Origin: Alphaproteobacteria bacterium UBA1303
GTDB taxonomy: Bacteria; Pseudomonadota; Alphaproteobacteria; Micropepsales; Micropepsaceae
Direction: 5' to 3'
Assembly (NCBI GenBank): GCA_002307315.1
Contig: DBTZ01000060.1
Span: forward strand, 1 to 64,000
DNA length: 64,000 bases
Of this stretch, positions 25,448-34,369 are shown one piece after another. The first letter of the stretch is position 1, and each line of letters begins with the position of its first letter. The notes beneath the pieces are model-generated. The model did not search any database. It worked only from the letters and a program-made list of their open reading frames with translations, and was not told the origin of the DNA. The position numbers were made by a program, and so were the translations under genes.

Positions 25448-25807
25448 TTGGCTGTTTGCTCGCCTGCCGAGGCGGAGCGTTTCAAACGCTTCGAAGAATT
25501 CTGGCCGTATTACTTGCGCGCCCATGCCAAACCGTTGACGCGGGGAACCCATTATGCCGCCGCAGCCTCGACCGCATTGGGCGTGGTTGCAGCCGTCGTC
25601 ACTGCCAATCTCTGGTGCCTTGTCGCCGGCATCGCTTCGAGCTTTGTTCTTACCCTATCGGGCCACACCCTCATCGAAAGAAATAGGCAGACGCTGTTTG
25701 TTTATCCCTGGTGGTCAATCAGCGGTTGCCTCAGGCTGTCGATCAGCGCACTTACTGGACACCTTAGCGAGGATATGGAAAAGGCCGGCATTGTGCCGGA
25801 TCGCTAA
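25448..25807 (+). CDS. Mpo1-like (DUF962) membrane protein
   Basis: 119 residues with about three hydrophobic segments. The family pattern YYLRAHAKPLTRGTHYAA near residue 21 is clear. The yeast relative Mpo1 is an iron-dependent dioxygenase in 2-hydroxy fatty acid alpha-oxidation, with His residues as ligands; whether this bacterial protein has that activity is unknown. The start is a TTG at 25448, supported by AAGGGGG seven bases upstream. It follows the CAP lipoprotein gene and may be co-transcribed with it. Confidence 0.8.
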   Translation: MAVCSPAEAERFKRFEEFWPYYLRAHAKPLTRGTHYAAAASTALGVVAAVVTANLWCLVAGIASSFVLTLSGHTLIERNRQTLFVYPWWSISGCLRLSISALTGHLSEDMEKAGIVPDR

Positions 25808-26088
25808 CCAACGGACCGTAACCTAACGTCGTGCCGGCCCTGAAGTTCGCTCTACGCTAGGTATAGAGAACGATGTGAACATTGAAATCACGATACAGAA
25901 GCAGCGCAACACCTAGCGAGCCGATTCATGTAAATGCGCTTCAGCCGCGGGCGCCTTTCCGAACGCACGCGAATCTTGTGAACGGAAGCCGCTTGCGGTC
26001 GGTTTCCTCTTGATTCGTAACAGGTTTCTTTACACTACATCTTGTCCCGGCTACTTTGCGTAGTGTCGACCGGGTTAGGTGAGTCGAG
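25808..26088. other. Intergenic region upstream of the PodJ-like gene
   Basis: 281 bp with no gene that I can support and no clear terminator. It probably holds the promoter of the PodJ-like gene. No distinct -35/-10 pair could be assigned. Confidence 0.4.
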
Positions 26089-28308
26089 ATGCGCCCTGAT
26101 CTACCGTGGAATGTTGCGGGAATTCCCTCGGAAGCGCGGGAAGCGGCGCGCGCGGCTGCGCGGCGCGAGGGACTGTCGGTCGGAGAATGGCTGACCAGGC
26201 GCATAGTTTCCGGCCTTGCCGGCATCGAGCCGCAGACCGAATCCCACCAGGAATGGATGAACTACCCTGCCGATCAAGGCGTTGAATCCCGGCGCGAAAG
26301 CGAAACGCGGCGGGAAAGCGACGACATGTTAGCGCGAGTTTCGAGAAGCGAGAGCGAAACCGCCGATATATACAAACGCATCGAAGACCAATTGCGTACC
26401 GTAGGCCGACGCCTGGAAACCGCTGAAAAGAATCAGAGCGAAAGCCACCGGGCCATGAGCCGGGCGGCGGACGAGATGAACGAGACCGTCCGCGAACAGA
26501 CCCATGCGTTCGATCAACTGGGCACCCACGTGACGGCGCTGTCCGATCGGTTGGAGCGATTGGAGCGGCAGCCCGGTCAAACCGACAGCCTTCAAGATGC
26601 GGTAAAGGCGCTGCATCAAGGCATGGCGCGACTGGCCGATCAAATCGCCAAAACCGCCGGTCAATCCGAGACACAGATTGCCGCATTGGCGAGCAATCTC
26701 GAATCGCTTGCTGGGCGGCTAGGCCAGGCCCGACACGAGGCGGAAACCGCCAATGCGGCGCTAGAGAATCGCTTGGCCGTACTCGGTGCCAAATTCAACG
26801 AACGAATCCAAGCGGTCGAAACGGCGAAGCCGGCTCTGCCGCCGGATATTGCCGATGCCGTGGGCAAGCTGACCGACAGCGTTCGCCGCCTGGAGTCCCG
26901 CAGCAATGAACCGGCACCTAACCAAGCCATTGAAAAACGTTTATCCGGTATCGAACGTACGCTGGGCGATCTCTTGGGCCGCATGGATGACGGCGATGCC
27001 GGTGCCAGCCACCAAATCGAAGACGCACTGGCTAAGCTGTCCCACCGGCTCGACGCCGCCGAGAAAGCACAGGCCGAGGCCCTAGGGACGATCCGGGAGC
27101 GGCTTGACGACAAGACGACCGCCGCCGCCTCGCCGCCACCGTTTGCGACAACGCCGGTACCCTCGGCGTTTGCGGGGCCGTCAGCGCAAAGCGCGCCGCC
27201 GCCCTTTATTGATTCATCGACTGTAGCCCCCCCGCCCTTTGTGGAGGCTCCGAATGCCAACATTCTGAACACGGGCGCACCTTTTGCTGCGCCGGGCGCA
27301 GCGCCGGCGGATAGTTCGGCGGACGGCTATTTGGCCGCCGCTCGACGCTCGGCGCTCGCCGCCCAGGCCGAAGCCGAGAACCAAAGCGGCCCGTTTTCAA
27401 ACTTCTCCTGGGGCAACGGGCAGAAACAAGAAGCCGCAGCCCCGAAATCCAAGCGCGGGCTATCCGTCGGTATCGGCGTTCTGGCGCTGGTGGTGGCAAT
27501 AGCCGCCATTGCCAGCACGATCTTGAGCCACCGCCTGCCGTCCGCGCCGGCTCCCGCCACGGTCAGCCAGCCCCAAGTCAAGCCGAGCTTGCCAGCGCCA
27601 ACACCGAAAACGACCGCGACGACGGAAGCCGAAGTGCCGGCACCGGCCGACGCAGCCCAGCCGGCGGCACAGGGTAAATCGGTACTGGACAACTTAACGA
27701 CACTGGCAAGCGGCGGCAACGCAAAGGCGGCGCTCGTTCTTGGTCTTAAATACCTCGAAGGCAGCGGCGTACCGGCGAACGACCAGACTGCCGCCAAATG
27801 GCTGGAACGGGCGGCAAGCGCCCATGAGCCGGTAGCGCAATACCGCTATGCCGTCATGGTCGAGCATGGGCGTGGCATCAAGGCCGATCGGGCAGCCGCC
27901 GCTAAGCTCTACGCCGCCGCCGCGAACCAGGGCAACCGTAAAGCTATGCACAATCTTGCTTCGGCTTATGCCGCCGGTTCGGGGGTAAAGCAAGATTACG
28001 CCGAGGCGGCCCGCTGGTTCCAGCGTGCGGCCAATCTCGGTCTGTCGGATTCACAGTTTAATCTGGCGGTACTCTACGAACGCGGCATAGGCGTACCGCA
28101 GAGCCAGACCGAAGCTTACAAATGGTATGCCATTGCCGCGGCAAACGGCGATACCGAAGCCAAGACGCGGATGAATGCACTAGCAGGGCAGCTTTCGCCG
28201 GATGCACTCAAGGCAGCGCAAGGCGCGGTGACGAACTTCAAACCGGTGCCGCTTGATCCCCGTGCCAACGTAGCTCCCCCGGAGGCGGCACTGGCCGGCC
28301 GCGGGTAG
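26089..28308 (+). CDS. PodJ-like polar localisation protein with Sel1 repeats
   Basis: 739 residues. The N-terminus PWNVAGIPSEAREAARAAAR and GEWL is a short motif shared with Caulobacter PodJ and related proteins. A long coiled-coil region follows (about 60-340), then a Pro/Ala-rich linker. One membrane helix (about 458-482) leads to a periplasmic part with four Sel1 repeats (about 537-697; for example GDAKAA-like GNAKAALVLGLKYLEGSG). In Caulobacter PodJ organises the new cell pole and recruits pili and holdfast factors. The order of domains here is the same, but the PodJ peptidoglycan-binding end is not recognised. Polar function is inferred. Confidence 0.8.
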   Translation: MRPDLPWNVAGIPSEAREAARAAARREGLSVGEWLTRRIVSGLAGIEPQTESHQEWMNYPADQGVESRRESETRRESDDMLARVSRSESETADIYKRIEDQLRTVGRRLETAEKNQSESHRAMSRAADEMNETVREQTHAFDQLGTHVTALSDRLERLERQPGQTDSLQDAVKALHQGMARLADQIAKTAGQSETQIAALASNLESLAGRLGQARHEAETANAALENRLAVLGAKFNERIQAVETAKPALPPDIADAVGKLTDSVRRLESRSNEPAPNQAIEKRLSGIERTLGDLLGRMDDGDAGASHQIEDALAKLSHRLDAAEKAQAEALGTIRERLDDKTTAAASPPPFATTPVPSAFAGPSAQSAPPPFIDSSTVAPPPFVEAPNANILNTGAPFAAPGAAPADSSADGYLAAARRSALAAQAEAENQSGPFSNFSWGNGQKQEAAAPKSKRGLSVGIGVLALVVAIAAIASTILSHRLPSAPAPATVSQPQVKPSLPAPTPKTTATTEAEVPAPADAAQPAAQGKSVLDNLTTLASGGNAKAALVLGLKYLEGSGVPANDQTAAKWLERAASAHEPVAQYRYAVMVEHGRGIKADRAAAAKLYAAAANQGNRKAMHNLASAYAAGSGVKQDYAEAARWFQRAANLGLSDSQFNLAVLYERGIGVPQSQTEAYKWYAIAAANGDTEAKTRMNALAGQLSPDALKAAQGAVTNFKPVPLDPRANVAPPEAALAGRG

Positions 28309-28320
28309 GCACTCCGGTCT

Positions 28321-28414
28321 CGCTCTAGAGAGCCCCTGCGCCTTCAGACAGAAACGGCGCGCCACTTCGTCCTTTTGGTTGGTCGCAACATTCCGCACAA
28401 ACACATTGTTCTAG
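28321..28414 (+). repeat. Dispersed intergenic repeat
   Basis: Copy of the 23836-23936 type: GCGCCTTCAGACAGAAACGG, TCCTTTTGGTTGGTCGCAAC, TTCCGCACAAACACATTGTT and a closing CTAGA. It lies directly after the PodJ-like gene. Confidence 0.65.
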
Positions 28415-28481
28415 ACGATTGACCCTCAGGGTGAGGGCGCGCAGATTGCCGGTTGCAATCGCCGCTTCGCACGTTCCGCCA

Positions 28482-29399
28482 ATGGAAGTATATCTGCCTG
28501 TTGCCGAAATGTCGGTCCATTGGCTGGTGATCCTCGGTATGAGCTACGCCGTGGGATTCCTGTCCGGCATGTTCGGGGTGGGAGGCGGGTTTCTGCTCAC
28601 CCCCTTGATGATTTTCTACGGCATTCCGCCCACCGTAGCGGTAGCGACCACCGCGAGCCAAATCACCGCATCGAGCCTTTCCGGCGTGTTGGCGCATTGG
28701 CGGCGTCGCACCGTCGACATCAAGATGGGCGTCGTGCTGGCAGGCGGCGGCATTGTCGGTACCGCGGCGGGTGTTTTCCTGTTCGCTGCCGTCCGCCGCA
28801 TGGGGCAGATCGATTTCTTGATCTCCGCCAGCTACGTAATGCTGCTCGGCACGATCGGCGGATTGATGCTGAACGAATCGGTGCGCACCTTAATATCCGC
28901 GCGCCGGGGGAAAAGCGCACCGGCTCGCCCCAGCCAACACAATTGGATTTTCCACCTGCCGATTAAAATGCGTTTTCGCGTATCCAAGCTTTACATTAGC
29001 GCAATTCCGCTGTTGGCGCTGGGCTTCGCCGTCGGTCTGTTGTCGGCGGTCATGGGCGTCGGCGGCGGCTTTATTGCGGTACCGGTGATGATTTATCTGT
29101 TCCGCATGCCTACCAACGTGGTGGTCGGGACGTCGATGTTTCTCTTGTTGTTCGTTACCGCCGCCGCAACCGTGCTGCATGCGGTCGGCAATTACAGCGT
29201 CGACATCGTTTTAGCGCTGGTTTTGATCGTCGGCGGCGTACTTGGCGTGCAGTACGGCGTGCGGGCGGGCGCGTCGTTACGCGGCGAACAACTGCGCTTT
29301 CTTTTGGCAGCGCTGGTGCTGGCGGTGGCGGCGCGGCTGTTGTTCGACCTGGTGATTACGCCCGACGATCTATTTACCGTCACGGTGAACCTGTCGTGA
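28482..29399 (+). CDS. TSUP-family (TauE/SafE) sulfite/anion exporter
   Basis: 305 residues, eight or nine membrane helices. The two family motifs GVGGGFLLTP (first half) and GVGGGFIAVP (second half) show the internal duplication. TSUP members export sulfite, sulfonates or related anions. The start at 28482 (MEVYLPVAEMSVHW) matches the conserved alphaproteobacterial N-terminus. The stop overlaps the GTG start of the next gene by four bases, so the pair is an operon of a type often seen in this class. Confidence 0.9.
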   Translation: MEVYLPVAEMSVHWLVILGMSYAVGFLSGMFGVGGGFLLTPLMIFYGIPPTVAVATTASQITASSLSGVLAHWRRRTVDIKMGVVLAGGGIVGTAAGVFLFAAVRRMGQIDFLISASYVMLLGTIGGLMLNESVRTLISARRGKSAPARPSQHNWIFHLPIKMRFRVSKLYISAIPLLALGFAVGLLSAVMGVGGGFIAVPVMIYLFRMPTNVVVGTSMFLLLFVTAAATVLHAVGNYSVDIVLALVLIVGGVLGVQYGVRAGASLRGEQLRFLLAALVLAVAARLLFDLVITPDDLFTVTVNLS

Positions 29400-30148
29400 A
29401 GCGGGGCATGTTTATCGCAACACTTATCGCGCTATTTTTCGGACCGGCCATCGCGCAGGGCGATTTGGCGAGCGGGCTGTCGCAAGATGTGGTCGAAATC
29501 ACGTCGACCTATACCGGGACCGACCTAGTGGTCTTCGGTGCGGTCGAACGGCCGCAACGCGGTGAGACCGGCGACATCGCGGTGGTGGTGCGCGGCCCCG
29601 ACGCCCGCATGACGGTACGCCGCAAGGACCGTATCGTCGGCCTTTGGATCAACGGCTCCAGCGCCCGCCTCAGCGGCATGGCGGCCTATTACTTTCTCGC
29701 CGCCACCCGGCCGCTGGCCGATATTGCCGCGCCGGAAACGCTAAAGCGCTACGGACTGGGCTTTGACACCCTTGTGCCCCGCCGGGCTGTCGGCGATGGA
29801 CCGCAACATACCTATCGCGCGGCGCTGATCCGCATGATGGAACGCAAGGGCTTCTATACCGAAAAATCGCGCGGAGTAGAACTGCTGTCGGGCCCCACGC
29901 TGTTCCGGGTGCATGTGCCGCTACCTGCCGCCGCCCCGCGCGGAGAATACACCGTACAGGTTTATCTGTTCCGCCGCGGCCAACTGGTCGGCGTGCGATC
30001 GACACCGCTGTTTGTAGATCAGATCGGTTTCGAGCGCCGCGTTAACGCCTTTGCCCACCACTGGCCGCTGCTTTACGGGTTGGCCGCAGTGCTGATGGCC
30101 GTGCTGATCGGCTGGGCTTCGTCGCTGCTGTTCCGACGCAACGGGTGA
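29396..30148 (+). CDS. TIGR02186 family membrane-anchored protein
   Basis: 250 residues. An N-terminal signal sequence, a periplasmic domain of about 190 residues and a C-terminal membrane helix (about 222-245) suggest a protein facing the periplasm. The family is named from its constant partnership with a TSUP exporter; function unknown. The GTG start overlaps the TSUP stop (GTGA), indicating translational coupling. A role in helping the exporter is inference from context. Confidence 0.85.
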   Translation: MKRGMFIATLIALFFGPAIAQGDLASGLSQDVVEITSTYTGTDLVVFGAVERPQRGETGDIAVVVRGPDARMTVRRKDRIVGLWINGSSARLSGMAAYYFLAATRPLADIAAPETLKRYGLGFDTLVPRRAVGDGPQHTYRAALIRMMERKGFYTEKSRGVELLSGPTLFRVHVPLPAAAPRGEYTVQVYLFRRGQLVGVRSTPLFVDQIGFERRVNAFAHHWPLLYGLAAVLMAVLIGWASSLLFRRNG

Positions 30149-30180
30149 TGCGGACGCGTACCGAACTGCCGCAAGCCCGT

Positions 30181-30939
30181 CTATGGCATAGCCGAACCGC
30201 CGCCGAAGAATTCCACTGCCGCCTTTCGGTAGCCGGCATCGCCCACCGCACTCATGTGATCGCGTCCCGGCAACGCAACTGCGTGGCCGTTGGGAAAGAC
30301 TTTTGCCAGCGGTTCTGGAGGGCCGGAGGCCTCGTCGCGCGTTCCGCACACCACCAGTACCTCGCGGTCGATGCGGCGAAGCTCTTCGGCGGCATGACGG
30401 GGAAATTCCGCCTCGATGCAAGAGGCGAGCGCCAACGGATCCTTGCCGCGCTGCGAGGCAAACTTGCGGAACGTCGCAGCCGTGGGATCTGCAGAGACCG
30501 TCCGGTCTTTCAGCGCCGCGGATATCGCCGAGTAATGTAGAGGACGGGAAAAATAGCGCGCCCCCACGCCGGCGACTATCAGGCGCTTCACCCGCGCGGG
30601 GTTATTCAATAAAAAATGGATGCCCAGCATGCCCCCCATCGAATAGCCCATCACCTGCGCGTTTTGGGCTTCGGCCGCCTCCGTCACGGCCAAAATGTCG
30701 AGCAGCATGGCCGCGCCGTACCATTTCGGGTCGCGCGGCTTGTCGCTTTCTCCGTGGCCGCGGAAATCGAGCGCCACCACCCTGAAGCCGGCATCGCCAA
30801 GCGTGCGCAACCAGCCGGTCGCCCCCCAGTTCTGCTCGATGCTCGAAGCGAAGCCGTGCAGCAGCAGCACCTGCGGCCCCTCGCCGGCGGTACAATAGGC
30901 GATGCGAAGACCGTCGGCGGTTATGGCAAACTCCGTCAA
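30181..30939 (-). CDS. Alpha/beta hydrolase
   Basis: 252 residues. The catalytic triad regions of the fold are visible: nucleophile elbow GYSMGG, an acid near CGTRDEASG, and His in GRDHMSAVGD. The oxyanion region is LLHGFASS. The substrate is unknown. The start is a TTG at 30939 with AAAGGA seven bases upstream, which gives the usual family length; upstream sequence in the same frame overlaps a repeat and the acyltransferase gene and is rejected. The gene converges with the TIGR02186 gene. Confidence 0.88.
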   Translation of the reverse strand: MTEFAITADGLRIAYCTAGEGPQVLLLHGFASSIEQNWGATGWLRTLGDAGFRVVALDFRGHGESDKPRDPKWYGAAMLLDILAVTEAAEAQNAQVMGYSMGGMLGIHFLLNNPARVKRLIVAGVGARYFSRPLHYSAISAALKDRTVSADPTAATFRKFASQRGKDPLALASCIEAEFPRHAAEELRRIDREVLVVCGTRDEASGPPEPLAKVFPNGHAVALPGRDHMSAVGDAGYRKAAVEFFGGGSAMP

Positions 30940-30966
30940 GGCCGTTCCTTTCGGTTGCCGGTTATG

Positions 30967-31044
30967 TCTAGAGCGCCTCACAAAAAGGTGGAATCCGGTT
31001 TTCTGGTATGAAGCGCGACAAAACAAGAAGTTAGAGCATTTCAA
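30967..31044 (-). repeat. Dispersed intergenic repeat (CCGGATTCCAC family), inverted
   Basis: On the minus strand it reads TGTTTTGTCGCGCTTCATAC, CAGAAAACCGGATTCCACC and ends GCGCTCTAGA. The closest relative is 8751-8790. It lies between divergent starts of the alpha/beta hydrolase and acyltransferase genes. Confidence 0.65.
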
Positions 31045-31104
31045 TGTTTCCGTTAAACAATAAAATGCCCTAAAATGTTTTCCGATTTTTCGAAAAGGCG
31101 TCCG

Positions 31105-31935
31105 ATGGGCGACCGCGCCGAAACCGACTTGTACGATTTTACCTACACCGACGCCAAAGCGCCATGGTGGAAGCGCAAGACGACACGTCTGATCGAGCTT
31201 CTGACCGGTCAGCCCGCCTTTGTGAACTTGTACCTTTCCTGGCGCGACGAACCGCATCCGGGCGAAGATTTTTTCTCCGCCGTGTTTAGGCTGCTGCACA
31301 TCGACCTTGCCTACGACGCTGCAAAACTCGCCACATGGCCGAAAACCGGTCCGTTGGTGGTGGTGTGCAACCATCCGTTCGGCGTGATCGACGGTGTGGC
31401 CGCCTGTCATCTCGCCCTTCTGCGGCGCGACGACGTCCGCATCCTGGTCAACGCGGTGCTCGATTGCATCGATGAGATCAAGCCGTACGTGCTGCCGGTC
31501 GATTTCGACGAAACCGAACAGGCGTTGCAAACTAATTTACGCACGCGCGAAGCGGCATTGGAACACATCCGCGCCGGCGGCTGCCTGATCGTATTTCCCG
31601 CCGGCGGCATTTCGACCACTCCGCGTCTCTTTGCATCGAAAGCCGAGGATGCGCCGTGGAAGACCTTCGTGGCCAAGCTGGTATTCGAAGGACGCGCCGC
31701 CGCGGCGCCGGTGTTCTTCGCCGGCCAGAACAGTCTGCCCTTTCAACTCGCCAGCCACGTCAGCATGGATTTGCGCCTGGCGCTGATGTTTCGCGAAACC
31801 CGCCGGTTGATAGGGAGCCGCATCGAGGCACGACTCGGCAACGTTTTGCGTTTCGAGCGGCTGACGCGCTTCGAGCGCACCGACTTGACGCGACAACTGC
31901 GCGGCGCAGTCTATGCTTTGGAGCGCAACAACTAA
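31105..31935 (+). CDS. Lysophospholipid-type acyltransferase (PlsC superfamily)
   Basis: 276 residues. The acyl-binding motif NHPFGVIDG (about 88-96) and the glycerophosphate-site motif FPAGGIS (about 165-171) place it in the PlsC superfamily, close to the branch that includes ornithine-lipid O-acyltransferase OlsA and hemolysin-like acyltransferases. Both the HPFG block and the FPAGG block are of that branch. The start at 31105 is preferred over 31075 because AAGG lies seven bases upstream. Its TAA overlaps the TAG of the convergent GH95 gene. Confidence 0.8.
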   Translation: MGDRAETDLYDFTYTDAKAPWWKRKTTRLIELLTGQPAFVNLYLSWRDEPHPGEDFFSAVFRLLHIDLAYDAAKLATWPKTGPLVVVCNHPFGVIDGVAACHLALLRRDDVRILVNAVLDCIDEIKPYVLPVDFDETEQALQTNLRTREAALEHIRAGGCLIVFPAGGISTTPRLFASKAEDAPWKTFVAKLVFEGRAAAAPVFFAGQNSLPFQLASHVSMDLRLALMFRETRRLIGSRIEARLGNVLRFERLTRFERTDLTRQLRGAVYALERNN

Positions 31936-34304
31936 ACGCGAACCAATTTTCCGCCCCGTAGTAGAAGCTTTGCCTTGGCATCGGTCTTCAAATCGAGGGT
32001 AATTCTATCGCCGCCGTACAGCACGACCGCCCGCTTGCCGCCGCGGCTTTGCAGCACCGCTTCGGTCAGCTTCCCGTTCTCCCAGGACAGATCGACCTCG
32101 AAGCCGCGCCGCGCCCTTAAGCCCGCAACCCGGCCCTTTGGCCAAGCCAACGGCAAAGCCGGCAGCAGCCGGATTTCGCCGCCCCAACTTTGCAACAGCA
32201 TTTCGATCATACCCGAAGCGCCGCCGAAATTTCCGTCGATCTGAAACGGCGGATGGGCGTCGAACAGATTGGCGTAGGTACGTTGCGGCCCCAGCAGCAT
32301 TTTGAGGATGCGATAGGCATGTTCGGGGTCGCCCAGGCGCGCCCAGAGATTCAGCCGCCAAGCGGTGCCCCAGCCGGTGGCGAGATCGCCGCGCATTTGC
32401 AGCGTTTTGCGTACCGCATCGCACAGCGCCGGGGTGTCGCGCACGTTCAATTGCGCGGAAGGAAAAACGCCGTAGAGATGGGAAACATGGCGATGATGGA
32501 TGTCGGGCGCAAGCGCATCCCAATCTTCCATCCATTCCTGCAACTGCCCCATATTGCCAATTTGCGGCGGCGGCAGACGATCGGCGGTCTTGCGTAAAGT
32601 ATCGACGAACGCCGTATCGATTTTCAGCGTCTTCGCCGCCTCGACACAATGGGCGAAGAGGTCGCGCAAAATCTGTCCGTCCATGGTAGGTCCGGCGCAC
32701 AACGAAGAGCGGAACGGATGGACGTTCTCCGGCGACAGCGACGGGCAGGTAACCAGCCACTTTTGCTTGGGCTCCTCCACCAGCGTATCGAGGAAGAATT
32801 CCGCCGCCCCTTTCATCAACGGATATATGATTTTGAGATAGCCGGCGTCGCCGGAAAAATCGTAGTGCTCCCACAGTTGATTGCACAACCAGGCACCGCC
32901 CATCGGCCAAACGCCGAACATCGCCCCATCGATCGGCGCCGAGGCGCGCCACAAATCGGTGTTGTGATGGGCGACCCAACCGCGCGCGCCGTACATAACC
33001 TTGGCGGTACGTGCGCCGGTCTCAGCCAGATCGCGCACCAGATCGACCAGCGGCATCGTGCATTCGGAAAGGGCCGCCGCTTCGGCCGGCCAGTAGTTCA
33101 TCTCGGTATTGATGTTGATGGTGTACTTGCTGCCCCACGGCGGGTCGACTTCACCGTTCCAGATACCCTGAAGGTTGGCGGGTTGGCAGCCGGGGCGAGA
33201 CGAGGCGATCAGCAAATACCGGGCGTATTGGAAATAAAGCGCCGCGAGCTGCGGATCGTCGGCCAAAGCGTCGGCCTTGACGCGCCGGTCGGTGGACCGG
33301 CCGGCGTTGTTGGTATCGCCGAGATCGAGATCGACACGCCGGAACAGCCGGCGATGATCGGTAAGGTGATCGGCAAGCAGCGCATCGAAACCTTTTTTCG
33401 CCGCCGCATCGAGCCGAGCGACATTGACGGCATGGGGATCGCCGCCGACATCGTCAAAACGCTTATACGAGGTGGCGGCAGAAATAAGCAGCAACACCTC
33501 GCCGGCGCCCCTGACCCGCAGGCGGCCGGCCTGTGCAGAGACGTTTCCGCCAACAGAGATCACCCGCACCGCCGCCTCGAAGGACAGGGCACCGTTGATG
33601 CCGCTGCGCGCGTCGTTGCGTCCCGAAAGCAGCAAAGTATCGCCCCCGGACACCTCGGTCTTGGCATCGAGCGGCGCATCCCACACGAGATCGAGACTGA
33701 TTTTCTTCGGCGAGCCGATACCGGTCTTCGTCCCAAGACGAACGACGATAACCTGATCCGGCGCCGAGGCAAAGGCCTCGCGGGTCGTGGTGGGGCTGCC
33801 GCTGTTGAAACCGGTGCGTGCCACCGCGGCATCGAGATCGAGCTCGCGGCGATAGCCTTCGACCAATTCGTTGTCGACGCCTAAAAAATCGAGCCGCAGG
33901 TTTCCGATGGTCTGATACGGCATCTGCGTCAACGGCTTGGCCATAAAGCGCTTGTTCGTCAACGCTTCGGCTTCGGCATATTTCCCGGAGAAGATCAACG
34001 CGCGGATTTCCGGCAGAGCGGCCAGAGCATCGGGATTGTCGGGATCGTAGGGACCGCCCGCCCACAAAGTATCTTCATTGATCTGCAGGCGCTCTTCGCC
34101 GATGCCGCCGTATACCATCGCGCCCAGCCGGCCGTTACCGATCGGCAGCGCTTCGATCCATTGGCTGGCGGGCCGGTCGTACCACAGCGTCCAGGCATTT
34201 GCCCCGGAGGCACTGGCGGCCTTCGGCCACCCCAACCGGCAAGCCAAAGCCCCCACCAGACCACCCTTCAGCATCCCACGGCGGCTCGTTTGTCCGATCG
34301 TCAT
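31932..34304 (-). CDS. GH95 family glycoside hydrolase (alpha-L-fucosidase or alpha-L-galactosidase type)
   Basis: 790 residues. A Tat-type signal (SRRGMLKGGLVGALA) directs folded export. The N-terminal domain begins with LWYDRPASQWIEALPIGNGR and INEDTLWAGGPYDP, characteristic of GH95. The central (alpha/alpha)6 barrel carries NINTEMNYWPAE, which supplies asparagines of the active site. GH95 enzymes invert alpha-1,2-fucosyl linkages, as on xyloglucan or mucins, and some act on alpha-L-galactosyl groups. It lies 65 bp downstream of the GH43 gene on the same strand, so they likely form one operon for plant glycan use. Confidence 0.9.
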   Translation of the reverse strand: MTIGQTSRRGMLKGGLVGALACRLGWPKAASASGANAWTLWYDRPASQWIEALPIGNGRLGAMVYGGIGEERLQINEDTLWAGGPYDPDNPDALAALPEIRALIFSGKYAEAEALTNKRFMAKPLTQMPYQTIGNLRLDFLGVDNELVEGYRRELDLDAAVARTGFNSGSPTTTREAFASAPDQVIVVRLGTKTGIGSPKKISLDLVWDAPLDAKTEVSGGDTLLLSGRNDARSGINGALSFEAAVRVISVGGNVSAQAGRLRVRGAGEVLLLISAATSYKRFDDVGGDPHAVNVARLDAAAKKGFDALLADHLTDHRRLFRRVDLDLGDTNNAGRSTDRRVKADALADDPQLAALYFQYARYLLIASSRPGCQPANLQGIWNGEVDPPWGSKYTININTEMNYWPAEAAALSECTMPLVDLVRDLAETGARTAKVMYGARGWVAHHNTDLWRASAPIDGAMFGVWPMGGAWLCNQLWEHYDFSGDAGYLKIIYPLMKGAAEFFLDTLVEEPKQKWLVTCPSLSPENVHPFRSSLCAGPTMDGQILRDLFAHCVEAAKTLKIDTAFVDTLRKTADRLPPPQIGNMGQLQEWMEDWDALAPDIHHRHVSHLYGVFPSAQLNVRDTPALCDAVRKTLQMRGDLATGWGTAWRLNLWARLGDPEHAYRILKMLLGPQRTYANLFDAHPPFQIDGNFGGASGMIEMLLQSWGGEIRLLPALPLAWPKGRVAGLRARRGFEVDLSWENGKLTEAVLQSRGGKRAVVLYGGDRITLDLKTDAKAKLLLRGGKLVRV

Positions 34305-34369
34305 ATCCCGTCGACTTCCCCTACATGCCCTCAAAAAACGCCAAGCGGCTTTCCAACGGTGCAAAAAAA